From Xenorhabdus innexi (lineage in GTDB: Bacteria > Pseudomonadota > Gammaproteobacteria > Enterobacterales > Enterobacteriaceae), in assembly GCF_002632485.1 (NCBI RefSeq), contig NZ_NIBU01000014.1:30854-76075 (forward strand): DNA of 45,222 nucleotides, written 5' to 3'. The notes under the pieces were generated by a model. That model was not told where the DNA came from. It saw nothing but the letters and a program-made list of their open reading frames with translations, and ran no database searches. Made by a program: the position numbers and the translations under genes. Shown one piece after another: positions 16,742-23,624 of this stretch (positions are counted from its first letter, which is position 1; each line of letters begins with the position of its first letter).

Positions 16742-18415
16742 TCATTTTTTTCTAACGTTAAATGCTTTTCCAATAATTGCCGCGTAAGCTATACAAGACT
16801 CTAAGTTTTTTTCACTAGCGAATTCAATTAAAAAACGTCCGATTTCTTCATAATTAAATCCATTTTTTATTATTTTTGAGGTTATTTTATCTAAATCCAA
16901 CTCTTCTTCATTATAATTTTCAACATTATTAAATGCAGAAATTTGTTTTTTTTCTATGTTAGAAGAAAATAAATCATCCTGCTTACTAAGAATAGTATCA
17001 GATAGGTTAATTTGATTTTTATTTATATTTAAATCTAGCTGACTGAATTTAGCATCAGGAATTTGGTCTAATGATATTAGCTCAAGTTTGGAGTTTTTAC
17101 TTTTTATTAATATAGTTTGACCAAACTCTAATTTCACCCACCTCCAATTGTGAGTTTTATTCTCCCAAATTTGGTTATTAATAGGTTCGGCTTTCCCTAA
17201 TCCTTTGACAACTAAATCAGCATCATTTATACCTAAAGCATCACTCTGTGTTTGCGGAGCATTCCATTTGTTTAAATCAGGGTATGAGAAATATTTTTCA
17301 TTTTTTCTAAAAGAAATATTAGATAGACGAATAGCTTCTTGAATTATGTAAGATTTATCTTGAATATCCCATGTTGGTGCATCATTATAACATCCTATAA
17401 TAGCCCCAGCCATACTGGCTATAGTATCTGTATCTGTACCTAATTGATTTACACAAATAAGCATAGTTTTATATGGGTCCGATTTATGACAAAGGTGACT
17501 CAATATACTACTAGCTAATGCTGTATTTGTAGATGCTCCTCTACGCTGTTCCTTGTCGCAATCTAACTTATTAATAATAAATGAAAAAACCTGATCTAGT
17601 TTTCCTGAGCTAGGTAATGTATTTATAACTAAATCTAAATAGTCTACAGTTTCTTCTTTTATGCGAATGATTTCTGAATATAATCTTTTTCCACTTGTTT
17701 GTTCCCATGTAGGCAACCAAAAATTTTTTAGTTCATAATTATTATTGATAGCATCATTAATTAGAGAGAAATCATCAATGAAATATTTCATTTCACTAAA
17801 ATTAGCAGCCCTTCCATTAATTAATGAAAATTGCAATGCATTAGCATGAAATATAGCCCCACATATTGCTAATAAATGACCATGTGTGACTATGCTATCC
17901 ATCACAACAGACATAATGTATTCTTTTTTTTCTAAATTTATACAACTCCATACATGGGGTTGTATACGCATTGCCGTTCCATTCCCTCCTGATTCTGTAT
18001 ATTTTATGCTTTTACTATCATAAAAGTTTGAAAACCAATTAGTGTCCTTTTTGACAAGATTTTTTGCAGCTACTTTACTCGCTCGCCCTGCTCCTAAAGC
18101 ATAAGAAAGCCAGACAGGAAGTTCTATTTTTGCAAAAGATTCAATATCAAATTGTCCATTCGATCTAATGGATCTTGATACTGCAAGCCTCAGTTGTGTA
18201 TCATCAGAGTAAGTTCCAGATGGCAGGTGTACATTGACACCAGAATACCCACCTATCTTACGTTCCCAACTTGTAGGCATTTGCAAAGAACTTCTTTTTA
18301 TACGTCTTTTTAATCCATTACTATCAACTAACTCTGAAATCCAGCCAAGAGCGTCACCAACAGCAGCCCATAGAGCTGAATTTACTATTTTTTGTGTATG
18401 TGATGGTAAGTTCAT
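16742..18415 (-). CDS. ADP-ribosylglycohydrolase (ARH/DraG-like), extended
   Basis: This enzyme should hydrolyse ADP-ribose from a modified target. The ARH fold is shown by GDALG (20-24), the metal-binding TYSDDTQL (Asp71, Asp72), GGNGTAMRIQP (143-153) and the second metal site LGTDTDTIASMAGAI (325-339), all intact. Typical ARH domains end near residue 370. Here a further 190 residues follow, of unknown fold, with KTHNWRWVKLEFGQTILIKSK and a low-complexity Asn/Lys/Asp stretch. It is the last gene of a tight minus-strand operon: 16 bp separate it from the DarT-like gene. The context makes it the likely antitoxin that reverses DarT-type ADP-ribosylation. DarTG systems use a macrodomain or NADAR enzyme instead, and an ARH in this role is unusual. 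It could alternatively protect against other ARTs, such as the neighbouring Rhs tip. Confidence 0.9.
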   Translation of the reverse strand: MNLPSHTQKIVNSALWAAVGDALGWISELVDSNGLKRRIKRSSLQMPTSWERKIGGYSGVNVHLPSGTYSDDTQLRLAVSRSIRSNGQFDIESFAKIELPVWLSYALGAGRASKVAAKNLVKKDTNWFSNFYDSKSIKYTESGGNGTAMRIQPHVWSCINLEKKEYIMSVVMDSIVTHGHLLAICGAIFHANALQFSLINGRAANFSEMKYFIDDFSLINDAINNNYELKNFWLPTWEQTSGKRLYSEIIRIKEETVDYLDLVINTLPSSGKLDQVFSFIINKLDCDKEQRRGASTNTALASSILSHLCHKSDPYKTMLICVNQLGTDTDTIASMAGAIIGCYNDAPTWDIQDKSYIIQEAIRLSNISFRKNEKYFSYPDLNKWNAPQTQSDALGINDADLVVKGLGKAEPINNQIWENKTHNWRWVKLEFGQTILIKSKNSKLELISLDQIPDAKFSQLDLNINKNQINLSDTILSKQDDLFSSNIEKKQISAFNNVENYNEEELDLDKITSKIIKNGFNYEEIGRFLIEFASEKNLESCIAYAAIIGKAFNVRKK

Positions 18416-18431
18416 TTATTCCTCTTGACTT

Positions 18432-19094
18432 TTATGTATTTGGTATTCCCAAAAATTTATTAGGCATTGTTTCAATTTCTACACTGCGAATACCTAAACT
18501 GCATAATGTTCCATAAACTGAAGCTTCTTGCTCTGGACACTGAGTATATATTTTTTTTAAAAAATTTAAGCTCAGCGGATTAGGGTATAGTACTTCGGCT
18601 TGTTCGCAAGTTGTTAAATGTTTAGCTCTACCTTCTCTATATACAACGTTACTATTCCATCTAACAATTTGTGCGTCATACATCGCCTGTAAACCCGATA
18701 ATCCCTTGTTTCTTTTTACTGATGTATAAATATTGTTAGTAGTCGTAAAATAAACATTATCGTGTGTCAAAATGATAGGATCAAAAGACATAATGCACCA
18801 CCATGCATCATGCTCATGGAACCATCGTTGTGCAGCGTTGAAATAGTGTGTATTTATTTCACTGATAGAAAGATTAATAAAATCAAGCCAATTCTCGTCT
18901 TTGTTAAAGGTTTTTTCAGCTTCTTTTCTTTCTTTTGATACAGGTGATGCGATATAGCTCAAATATTGCTCTTCACCAAGTGCTTTTCGGGATAAAACCC
19001 TTTGCTGGCTTGCACAACCAGTTAATCCTTTAACTGTAGTAAAATGTAATATTTCAGTAATATTTTTCTTAAGGATAAAATCATTTATATTCAT
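18432..19094 (-). CDS. DarT-like ADP-ribosyltransferase (toxin)
   Basis: A 220-residue protein with the pattern of DarT/DUF4433 enzymes, which use NAD+ to ADP-ribosylate thymidine or guanosine in single-stranded DNA. Visible features are the N-terminal NAD-site motif ILHFTTVKGL (His17-Phe-Thr), helix YFNAAQRW (84-91), GLSGLQAMYDAQIVRW (131-146), and TTCEQAEVLYPNPLSLNFLKKIY (161-183). In the last, Glu167 in Q-x-E context is the probable catalytic residue, matching the AEFLV-type segment of DarT. Length fits the family. Its ATG directly follows the helicase stop with no gap, and the glycohydrolase gene follows after 16 bp. The toxin is therefore sandwiched between a helicase and a reversal enzyme. 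The family call is by motif only; substrate is not shown. Confidence 0.8.
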   Translation of the reverse strand: MNINDFILKKNITEILHFTTVKGLTGCASQQRVLSRKALGEEQYLSYIASPVSKERKEAEKTFNKDENWLDFINLSISEINTHYFNAAQRWFHEHDAWWCIMSFDPIILTHDNVYFTTTNNIYTSVKRNKGLSGLQAMYDAQIVRWNSNVVYREGRAKHLTTCEQAEVLYPNPLSLNFLKKIYTQCPEQEASVYGTLCSLGIRSVEIETMPNKFLGIPNT

Positions 19095-20489
19095 TTACAA
19101 AATAACCTTATCAAAATAATCGTTCGAAAAATAATCAATTAAGTTCGATTTTTCTGATTCCTTGTAACCAATAATTACTGATTCTCTCGCTCGACTGATA
19201 GCCATGGCTAACAATCGCCTTAATTGTTGATTTTTATCATCATTACCATAGTGAGTATTTTCGTTATTAATCCCGAGTATAATTATATGATCAAATTCAA
19301 GCCCTTTCACAGAATTCATGGTAGACAATGCGATATTCACATTTCCGATAGGCCATTCCTTGTTCTTGGTCATAACACTATATTTAAGATTATGTATAGT
19401 TAACTGACGCTTGACTTCATCAAACCAACCTCCCCCCCTAGGCTTGAGAAAAGCGACAGATTCGTTATCTAAATTGACATGACTTTTTATATAATTTACA
19501 GCATATTCAAGTTGTTTCTTATATAATCCTTCACAGATAATAGGTTTTCTACCATGCTTCGTTGCTTGAGATAAATCACTAATACTCCCATCATCATCAA
19601 TAGTTAATCCACTGATGAGAGAAGAGGCGAATTTTGCAATTTCAATCGTATTTCTGTGATTTTCTTTCAACTTATGATAAATAGCCTTACTCATGTCTAA
19701 CCCTGTTTCTATCCATGTAAACCCCCGTGGGTACAAGCGTTGGATTGTGTCAATGACAAAAGTTAAGTAATAGTCTGGGGCTAAATGAGCTTGAATGACC
19801 CTAATTTGATTAGCTGAGAAATCTTGAGCTTCATCAACAATAACAATGTCATAACCTAGACAATTGACATTTAACATTTTTTCACACTGAGTGTACCAGT
19901 CATCGAGCATAATACTGCTTATCCAATGATTATAATCATGTATAATATCTATAAGCTTCTGTCTAGTATCCCTTGTTACCTGCGGATATATTCCTCGACC
20001 AGTTCGTTCAATTGTTAAGTAATCATTAATATTTTCCGATAAAAACCTTCCTCTTATATAATCTATTTCATCTAAAATAAAACTTATATCATAACCAAGA
20101 GAATTACATTTATTTCTAAAGTATCCCTCACGACATGAGTCTGAAATAAGGTTATTCCCTAAATATTGTACCACCCAATTCGAGAAAGTATCATTTTCGA
20201 CTACTACATCAATAGGAATTGATCCATTTTTTATGCTTAACTCTATCAATTCGTCAATATATCCTGCTAGAGTCCTATTGAAAGATAAAACAAGAGCTTT
20301 AATCGGTGAGTTATCTCCATTCATATTTCTTCTGCGAACAAGCGTATTCACCATGGCAGTTAATCGTAGTATTGCACTCGTCGTTTTACCACTACCTGCC
20401 GCCCCTCTAATTACAACGATACCTGTTGTTGTACGACTAACAATCGGTAATTGCTCTCTTGTAGGTTGATGATTAGATAATAATTTCAA
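19095..20489 (-). CDS. UvrD-like SF1 helicase of the DarT operon
   Basis: A 464-residue superfamily 1 DNA helicase/ATPase. Walker A GAAGSGKTT lies at 29-37, motif Ia around LVLSFNRTLAGYI, Walker B VDEAQDF at 218-224, motif III near VIDTIQRLYPRG, motif IV KENHRNT (275-281), and motifs V-VI STMNSVKGLEFDHI and AMAISRARESV near the C-terminus. It is shorter than UvrD (about 720 residues), missing the large 1B/2B insertions. The start is TTG at 20489 with AAAGG upstream. It is the first gene of the operon and ends exactly where the DarT-like gene begins, so stoichiometric co-production is likely. A helicase could expose single-stranded DNA for the DarT-like enzyme or sense phage replication intermediates; both are inference. 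Confidence 0.88.
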   Translation of the reverse strand: MKLLSNHQPTREQLPIVSRTTTGIVVIRGAAGSGKTTSAILRLTAMVNTLVRRRNMNGDNSPIKALVLSFNRTLAGYIDELIELSIKNGSIPIDVVVENDTFSNWVVQYLGNNLISDSCREGYFRNKCNSLGYDISFILDEIDYIRGRFLSENINDYLTIERTGRGIYPQVTRDTRQKLIDIIHDYNHWISSIMLDDWYTQCEKMLNVNCLGYDIVIVDEAQDFSANQIRVIQAHLAPDYYLTFVIDTIQRLYPRGFTWIETGLDMSKAIYHKLKENHRNTIEIAKFASSLISGLTIDDDGSISDLSQATKHGRKPIICEGLYKKQLEYAVNYIKSHVNLDNESVAFLKPRGGGWFDEVKRQLTIHNLKYSVMTKNKEWPIGNVNIALSTMNSVKGLEFDHIIILGINNENTHYGNDDKNQQLRRLLAMAISRARESVIIGYKESEKSNLIDYFSNDYFDKVIL

Positions 20490-21104
20490 TGAAAAATACC
20501 TTTACATGATTAGATTAATTTTCGTTAGCCTAGCAATTTTATACAAAAGTATTTGTGACTTATCTTACATAATATAATTTTATCATTTGGGTTTTTCATA
20601 AAATTCATCACATAATGTTTTTGATTGGTTCTTTCTATAAATTGAGTGTAAATATCTCCCAACAATATATCTTTCTTTAAAAAAACTTTTTATTATGGGA
20701 AACAATCCAATTTCACAGGTACTGTGCTTATAATCTATCTGAAGAATTAATCCAATACATAGACTTTATTATCATGGTTCAGTCAAAAAAAACCATACTG
20801 AAAAGATAGTAATTAAAATAATCGATAACCCTCTTCTTTTCTAACTTGAAAAGTTGGATAAACCACTCCCATTGTAAAATAGCAGAAGCATGTTTTTAAT
20901 GGAGTTAAATCTAATTAATACAATAGTATTGTTTATGACCCCAAAAAAATCAGTTTCTGCTCAATTATGAGAAAGTTGATTGAAGAGGGAAACAACAACC
21001 ACGCTTCGATGTTTATTTAATGTTTTGTAAAAATCAATAAATCACATCGTACTGATTTAATTCATCAATAGAGAATTTATTTACAGGGTATTAATAGAGA
21101 CTAG
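20490..21104. other. AT-rich region upstream of helicase operon
   Basis: About 615 bp without a supported gene. It is very AT-rich. On the minus strand a TATAAAAT box lies about 60 bp before the helicase start and may be its -10 element, with no good -35. Small hairpins are visible, such as AACTTGAAAAGTT near 20849. I see no tRNA, no coding motif and no repeat shared with elsewhere in the window. Both flanking operons run leftward, so promoters for the defence operon must lie here. Confidence 0.45.
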
Positions 21105-21389
21105 TTAAGCCCCCGTGAAATTCAGTTTCAAACCCAGTGCTTTTGATATTTTATATACCGTATTAAATGATGGGTTGCCTTCACCGGACAATGCCTTATA
21201 TATCCCTTCCCGGCTTATCCCTGATTCTTTAGAGAGTTGGCTGATATTTTTTCTTCTGGCAATATTACCTAACGCTTTAAATAAATATTTTGTATCGTTT
21301 TCTTCAATAGCGGCATTTAAGTAGGCCTGAATATCTTCTTCCGTTTCCAAAAACTCTACAACATCAAATTTTTTTGGTGCTGATTTCAT
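21105..21389 (-). CDS. HigA-like antitoxin with helix-turn-helix
   Basis: A 94-residue antitoxin of the type usually annotated as addiction module antidote protein. The N-terminal part (FDVVEFLETEEDIQAYLNAA) is characteristic. The C-terminal half carries an Xre-type helix-turn-helix: ISQLSKESGISREGIYKALSGEGNPSFNTVYKISKALGL, about residues 53-90. It lies 1 bp after the toxin gene on the same strand, the toxin-first order typical of HigBA-like pairs. The complex presumably represses its own promoter and neutralises the RelE-fold toxin by binding. Confidence 0.88.
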   Translation of the reverse strand: MKSAPKKFDVVEFLETEEDIQAYLNAAIEENDTKYLFKALGNIARRKNISQLSKESGISREGIYKALSGEGNPSFNTVYKISKALGLKLNFTGA

Positions 21390-21390
21390 T

Positions 21391-21687
21391 TTAAAATCCC
21401 CATTCTTTCGCGAGTTGTTTGGCTTTTTTTATATCTGCCTGCTGGCTGCTTTTATCCCCGCCACAGAGTAATAATATGATTTCATTATTTTTGTTAGCAA
21501 AGTAGACTCGATAGCCTTGCCCGTAGTGTATTCTGAGTTCCGATACCCCACCTCCCACCGGTTCAACATCGCCAAAATTACCCTCTTCCATTCTTTCAAC
21601 CCGAATTAAGATTTTGGCTTTTGCTACTCGGTCTTTTAAGGATTTTAACCACTTTTCAAAATGTTGTGTCCTTTCAATGGTTATCAT
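21391..21687 (-). CDS. RelE/HigB-fold toxin
   Basis: A 98-residue toxin of the RelE/ParE superfamily, of the group paired with addiction module antidote proteins. I use the ATG at 21687 because an ideal ribosome binding site (AGGAGGGG) precedes it; the open frame further upstream lacks one. The conserved C-terminal pattern SELRIHYGQGYRVYFANKNNEIILLLCGGDKSSQQADIKKA (about 48-88) carries the fold's central strands and the family's GGDKSSQ motif. Such toxins are generally ribosome-dependent mRNA interferases. The antitoxin gene follows after 1 bp. Full length and intact, so the pair is probably functional. Confidence 0.88.
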   Translation of the reverse strand: MITIERTQHFEKWLKSLKDRVAKAKILIRVERMEEGNFGDVEPVGGGVSELRIHYGQGYRVYFANKNNEIILLLCGGDKSSQQADIKKAKQLAKEWGF

Positions 21688-21794
21688 GCTCCCCTCCTGA
21701 AGCACTATCATTATTGTAGGTAAATAACACGGCGTGTCAACCGTAGTTAACACACCAGCGCCACCAGCAATAAAAACGTATTATACACTTCGTC

Positions 21795-21834
21795 TTTCAA
21801 GCCGCCTCTTTGTTGGCTGTGATGCAACTTGAAA
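21795..21834. repeat. 40-bp palindromic repeat
   Basis: TTTCAAGCCGC (from 21795) and GCAACTTGAAA (to 21834) are imperfect inverted repeats around CTCTTTGTTGGCTGTGAT. It lies between the toxin gene and the SymE-like gene. It looks like a dispersed palindrome of the kind common in Xenorhabdus and Photorhabdus genomes, but I recall this only generally. Confidence 0.35.
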
Positions 21835-21854
21835 TCCATTACGTATTACCCGGA

Positions 21855-22193
21855 TCAGACAGGTCTAAACTCCGCTTCGGTCAACAACATAATTTTGCCG
21901 TAGCCGAAGGCAATCTGAACGGGCTTCTCCAACAAACCGGTTTCCGTTAACCAGTCGCCCGCCAGATACAGCTCACCATTATCACGCACCCAATCAATGC
22001 CCTGATAGAGATCGCTTTCCGCCGTCTCGGGCAGAGGAACCTGATCAGGCTCTGCCACGGTGAGCATCAACCCGTTTTTATATTGCTGGATATGAAACAG
22101 GGTATTCGGCGTAAACCCCATCTGTTGCATATCTTCACCGCTTAAGACACATTCCGGCAGTTCAGCGTTTTCAGTCGAAAAATGAAGTTTCAT
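21855..22193 (-). CDS. SymE-like protein, divergent (112 aa)
   Basis: A 112-residue protein with two AbrB/SymE-like strands: MGFTPNTLFHIQQYKNGLMLTVA (about 26-48) and DNGELYLAGDWLTETGLLEKPVQIAFGYGKIMLLT (about 71-105). The second resembles the SymE core, in which a strand and a GxWL-helix precede a strand ending in a hydrophobic run. SymE is an SOS-induced toxin controlled by an antisense RNA in E. coli; whether that applies here is unknown. AAGAAGGAAC precedes the ATG. It lies 140 bp downstream of a clearer SymE homologue on the same strand. It might instead be a partner of that protein. Confidence in the coding call is higher than in the family. Confidence 0.65.
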   Translation of the reverse strand: MKLHFSTENAELPECVLSGEDMQQMGFTPNTLFHIQQYKNGLMLTVAEPDQVPLPETAESDLYQGIDWVRDNGELYLAGDWLTETGLLEKPVQIAFGYGKIMLLTEAEFRPV

Positions 22194-22334
22194 CGGTTCC
22201 TTCTTGGTTTAATCAGTCAAATAAAATGCGAGTCGCTTCGCAAAAGAAAAATTTTGCCCGTGAAACGCAAAGTACCACTCACTCAGGGGGAGTTCAATAT
22301 ACGCTTTTGATTGATAATACAGGGTATTATGCGT

Positions 22335-22664
22335 TTATTTCGGCAGTTTTTTCGTTAATTTTCCGGGAAATTGCCGCAACCAGTGGGCCACGGCGATATC
22401 ATCCCATTCCCCTTCATTCAGGCTTTTTAAACAGTGCCACAGTTCATGGAAATTTTGGCTGGTGATAATCAGGCAGCCCGGCATCACTCTGATTTTTAAC
22501 GGATCGTTAATGGAAAACCCCGCTTCCAGTAACCATTTTCCGCTTAAGTTGATGGCCGGCGTCGTGCGGTTAAGTCCCTTGGGGCGGTAAACCACTTTCT
22601 GATAACGTTCGGGTTGGGAAATTTTGTAAATGCAGAGGCCTGCAGTAGAATGCGTGTCAGCCAT
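22335..22664 (-). CDS. symE: SymE family type I toxin
   Basis: A 109-residue protein clearly like E. coli SymE: it begins MADTHSTAG and has the core TPAINLSGKWLLEAGFSINDPLKIRVMPGCLIIT (about 35-68), an AbrB-like swapped hairpin. SymE is a DNA-condensing or RNA-cleaving toxin repressed by the antisense RNA SymR in E. coli. AAGGTAG precedes the ATG. I looked for a SymR-like antisense promoter over the start and did not find a convincing one. It shares its strand with the second SymE-like gene 140 bp downstream. Confidence 0.82.
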   Translation of the reverse strand: MADTHSTAGLCIYKISQPERYQKVVYRPKGLNRTTPAINLSGKWLLEAGFSINDPLKIRVMPGCLIITSQNFHELWHCLKSLNEGEWDDIAVAHWLRQFPGKLTKKLPK

Positions 22665-22678
22665 AATAACTACCTTAA

Positions 22679-22771
22679 TTAGTTGTTGTGGTTAGCGGTT
22701 TTATCGTGTCTCACCACGGTAAAGCCGCGTCGAAATGTCACCGCCCACTCTATCCCCCGCTCAAATAACAT
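22679..22771 (-). CDS. Possible 30-residue peptide upstream of symE
   Basis: An open frame on the minus strand ends 15 bp before symE. From the ATG at 22771 it gives about 30 residues (MLFERGIEWAVTFRRGFTVV then a hydrophilic end), and the frame stays open about 20 codons further upstream. The Arg-Arg-Gly-Phe segment and tight spacing to symE make it worth noting, and it overlaps the region upstream of the divergent phd gene. There is no clear ribosome binding site. It may be a leader peptide, a remnant or chance. Confidence 0.2.
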   Translation of the reverse strand: MLFERGIEWAVTFRRGFTVVRHDKTANHNN

Positions 22772-22831
22772 ACCACTGGCAAAAATCACCTTTGCAAAGC
22801 GGCTCGCAAAATAGCGACCGGAATGAAAATG

Positions 22832-22860
22832 TGTACACTATTTGCACTATTATTTATATT
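22832..22860 (+). promoter_or_regulatory. Candidate promoter of the phd-PIN operon
   Basis: TATATT (22855-22860) lies 17 bp from TGTACA (22832-22837), 45 bp before the phd ATG. The -35 match is weak; TTGCAC (22842-22847) with TAATGT (22865-22870), also 17 bp apart, is an alternative. Confidence 0.3.
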
Positions 22861-22904
22861 GTAGTAATGTTCCTATATTGTGAGTTCAAACAGGAGATAC
22901 CGCC

Positions 22905-23159
22905 ATGACCATCACGACCCTCTCCAGCCGGGAACTGAATCAGGATGTGACCCGTGCAAAGAAAGCCACCAAGAACGGTCCCGTCTTTATCACCGATCGC
23001 GGCAAGCCAGCCCATGTGCTGTTGAGCATTGAGGAATACCGACTGCTGACCAAACAGCATCGCAACATCGCTGATTCACTGGCAATGCCGGGCGTTGCGG
23101 ACATTGAGTTTGAGCCACTGCGCGTGACTATCGAAACCCGTCCAGCGGATTTTTCATAA
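22905..23159 (+). CDS. Phd/YefM-family antitoxin
   Basis: An 84-residue antitoxin. The N-terminal DNA-binding domain shows the Phd/YefM pattern: TLSSRELNQDVTRAKKATKNGPVFITDRGKPAHVLLSIEEYRLL, residues about 5-48. The acidic C-terminal tail (MPGVADIEFEPLRVTIETRP) should wrap the toxin. A good ribosome binding site (CAGGAGATA) precedes the ATG. Its stop overlaps the ATG of the PIN toxin by one base, a typical coupled pair. It presumably represses its own operon. It is on the plus strand, opposite to its neighbours, and the GC-rich coding sequence contrasts with the AT-rich DarT operon, suggesting separate acquisition. Confidence 0.92.
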   Translation: MTITTLSSRELNQDVTRAKKATKNGPVFITDRGKPAHVLLSIEEYRLLTKQHRNIADSLAMPGVADIEFEPLRVTIETRPADFS

Positions 23160-23584
23160 TGTACGTGCTCGATACCAACGTCGTGTCCGAACTGCGAAAA
23201 ATTCGGGCCGGGAAGGCCGCGCCAAACGTAGCAAAATGGGCAGAAAGCGTCGATGCTGCCGATCTCTTTGTTTCCGCCATTACCATCATGGAATTAGAGC
23301 TTGGTGTGTTGTTGATCGAACGTAAGGATGCAACGCAAGGAAGCCTGCTGCGGGCGTGGCTGGAACAACATGTCCTGCCGGAATTCGCTGAACGCACGTT
23401 ACCCGTGGATACCGCCGTGGCACAACGCTGCGCCCGGTTGCATGTGCCTGACCGCGCCAGCGAGCGGGATGCGCTGATTGCGGCCACCGCCCTGGTGCAT
23501 GGAATGACAGTGGTCACACGTAATGTCGCCGATTTTCAGTCCACGGGCGTCACCATCCTCAATCCGTGGGAATTGGGCGAATAA
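23159..23584 (+). CDS. PIN-domain ribonuclease toxin (FitB/VapC-like)
   Basis: A 141-residue PIN-domain toxin that should cleave RNA. Acidic metal ligands are at the expected places: Asp5 (MYVLDTNVVSE), Glu45 (ITIMELELG), Asp104 (RDALIAATA) and Asp125 (TRNVADF). The closing segment ILNPWE is typical of the FitB-like group. It is full length and translationally coupled to the Phd-type antitoxin. The stop lies 40 bp from the convergent tail gene J, so the pair sits exactly at the end of the prophage tail cluster, where tail-fibre or other accessory genes usually lie. Confidence 0.92.
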   Translation: MYVLDTNVVSELRKIRAGKAAPNVAKWAESVDAADLFVSAITIMELELGVLLIERKDATQGSLLRAWLEQHVLPEFAERTLPVDTAVAQRCARLHVPDRASERDALIAATALVHGMTVVTRNVADFQSTGVTILNPWELGE

Positions 23585-23624
23585 TGATGATTGGCCAGCT
23601 GGCGTTATCGGATTAGGGGGAACG

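Noticed and set aside
22194-22334. SymR-like antisense RNA between the two SymE-like genes
   Set aside because: A small hairpin (22227-22242) is present but no promoter or T-run supports a transcript.
23585-23624. Bidirectional terminator between PIN and J genes
   Set aside because: The palindrome GCCAGCTGGC is there, but no T-run follows on either strand.
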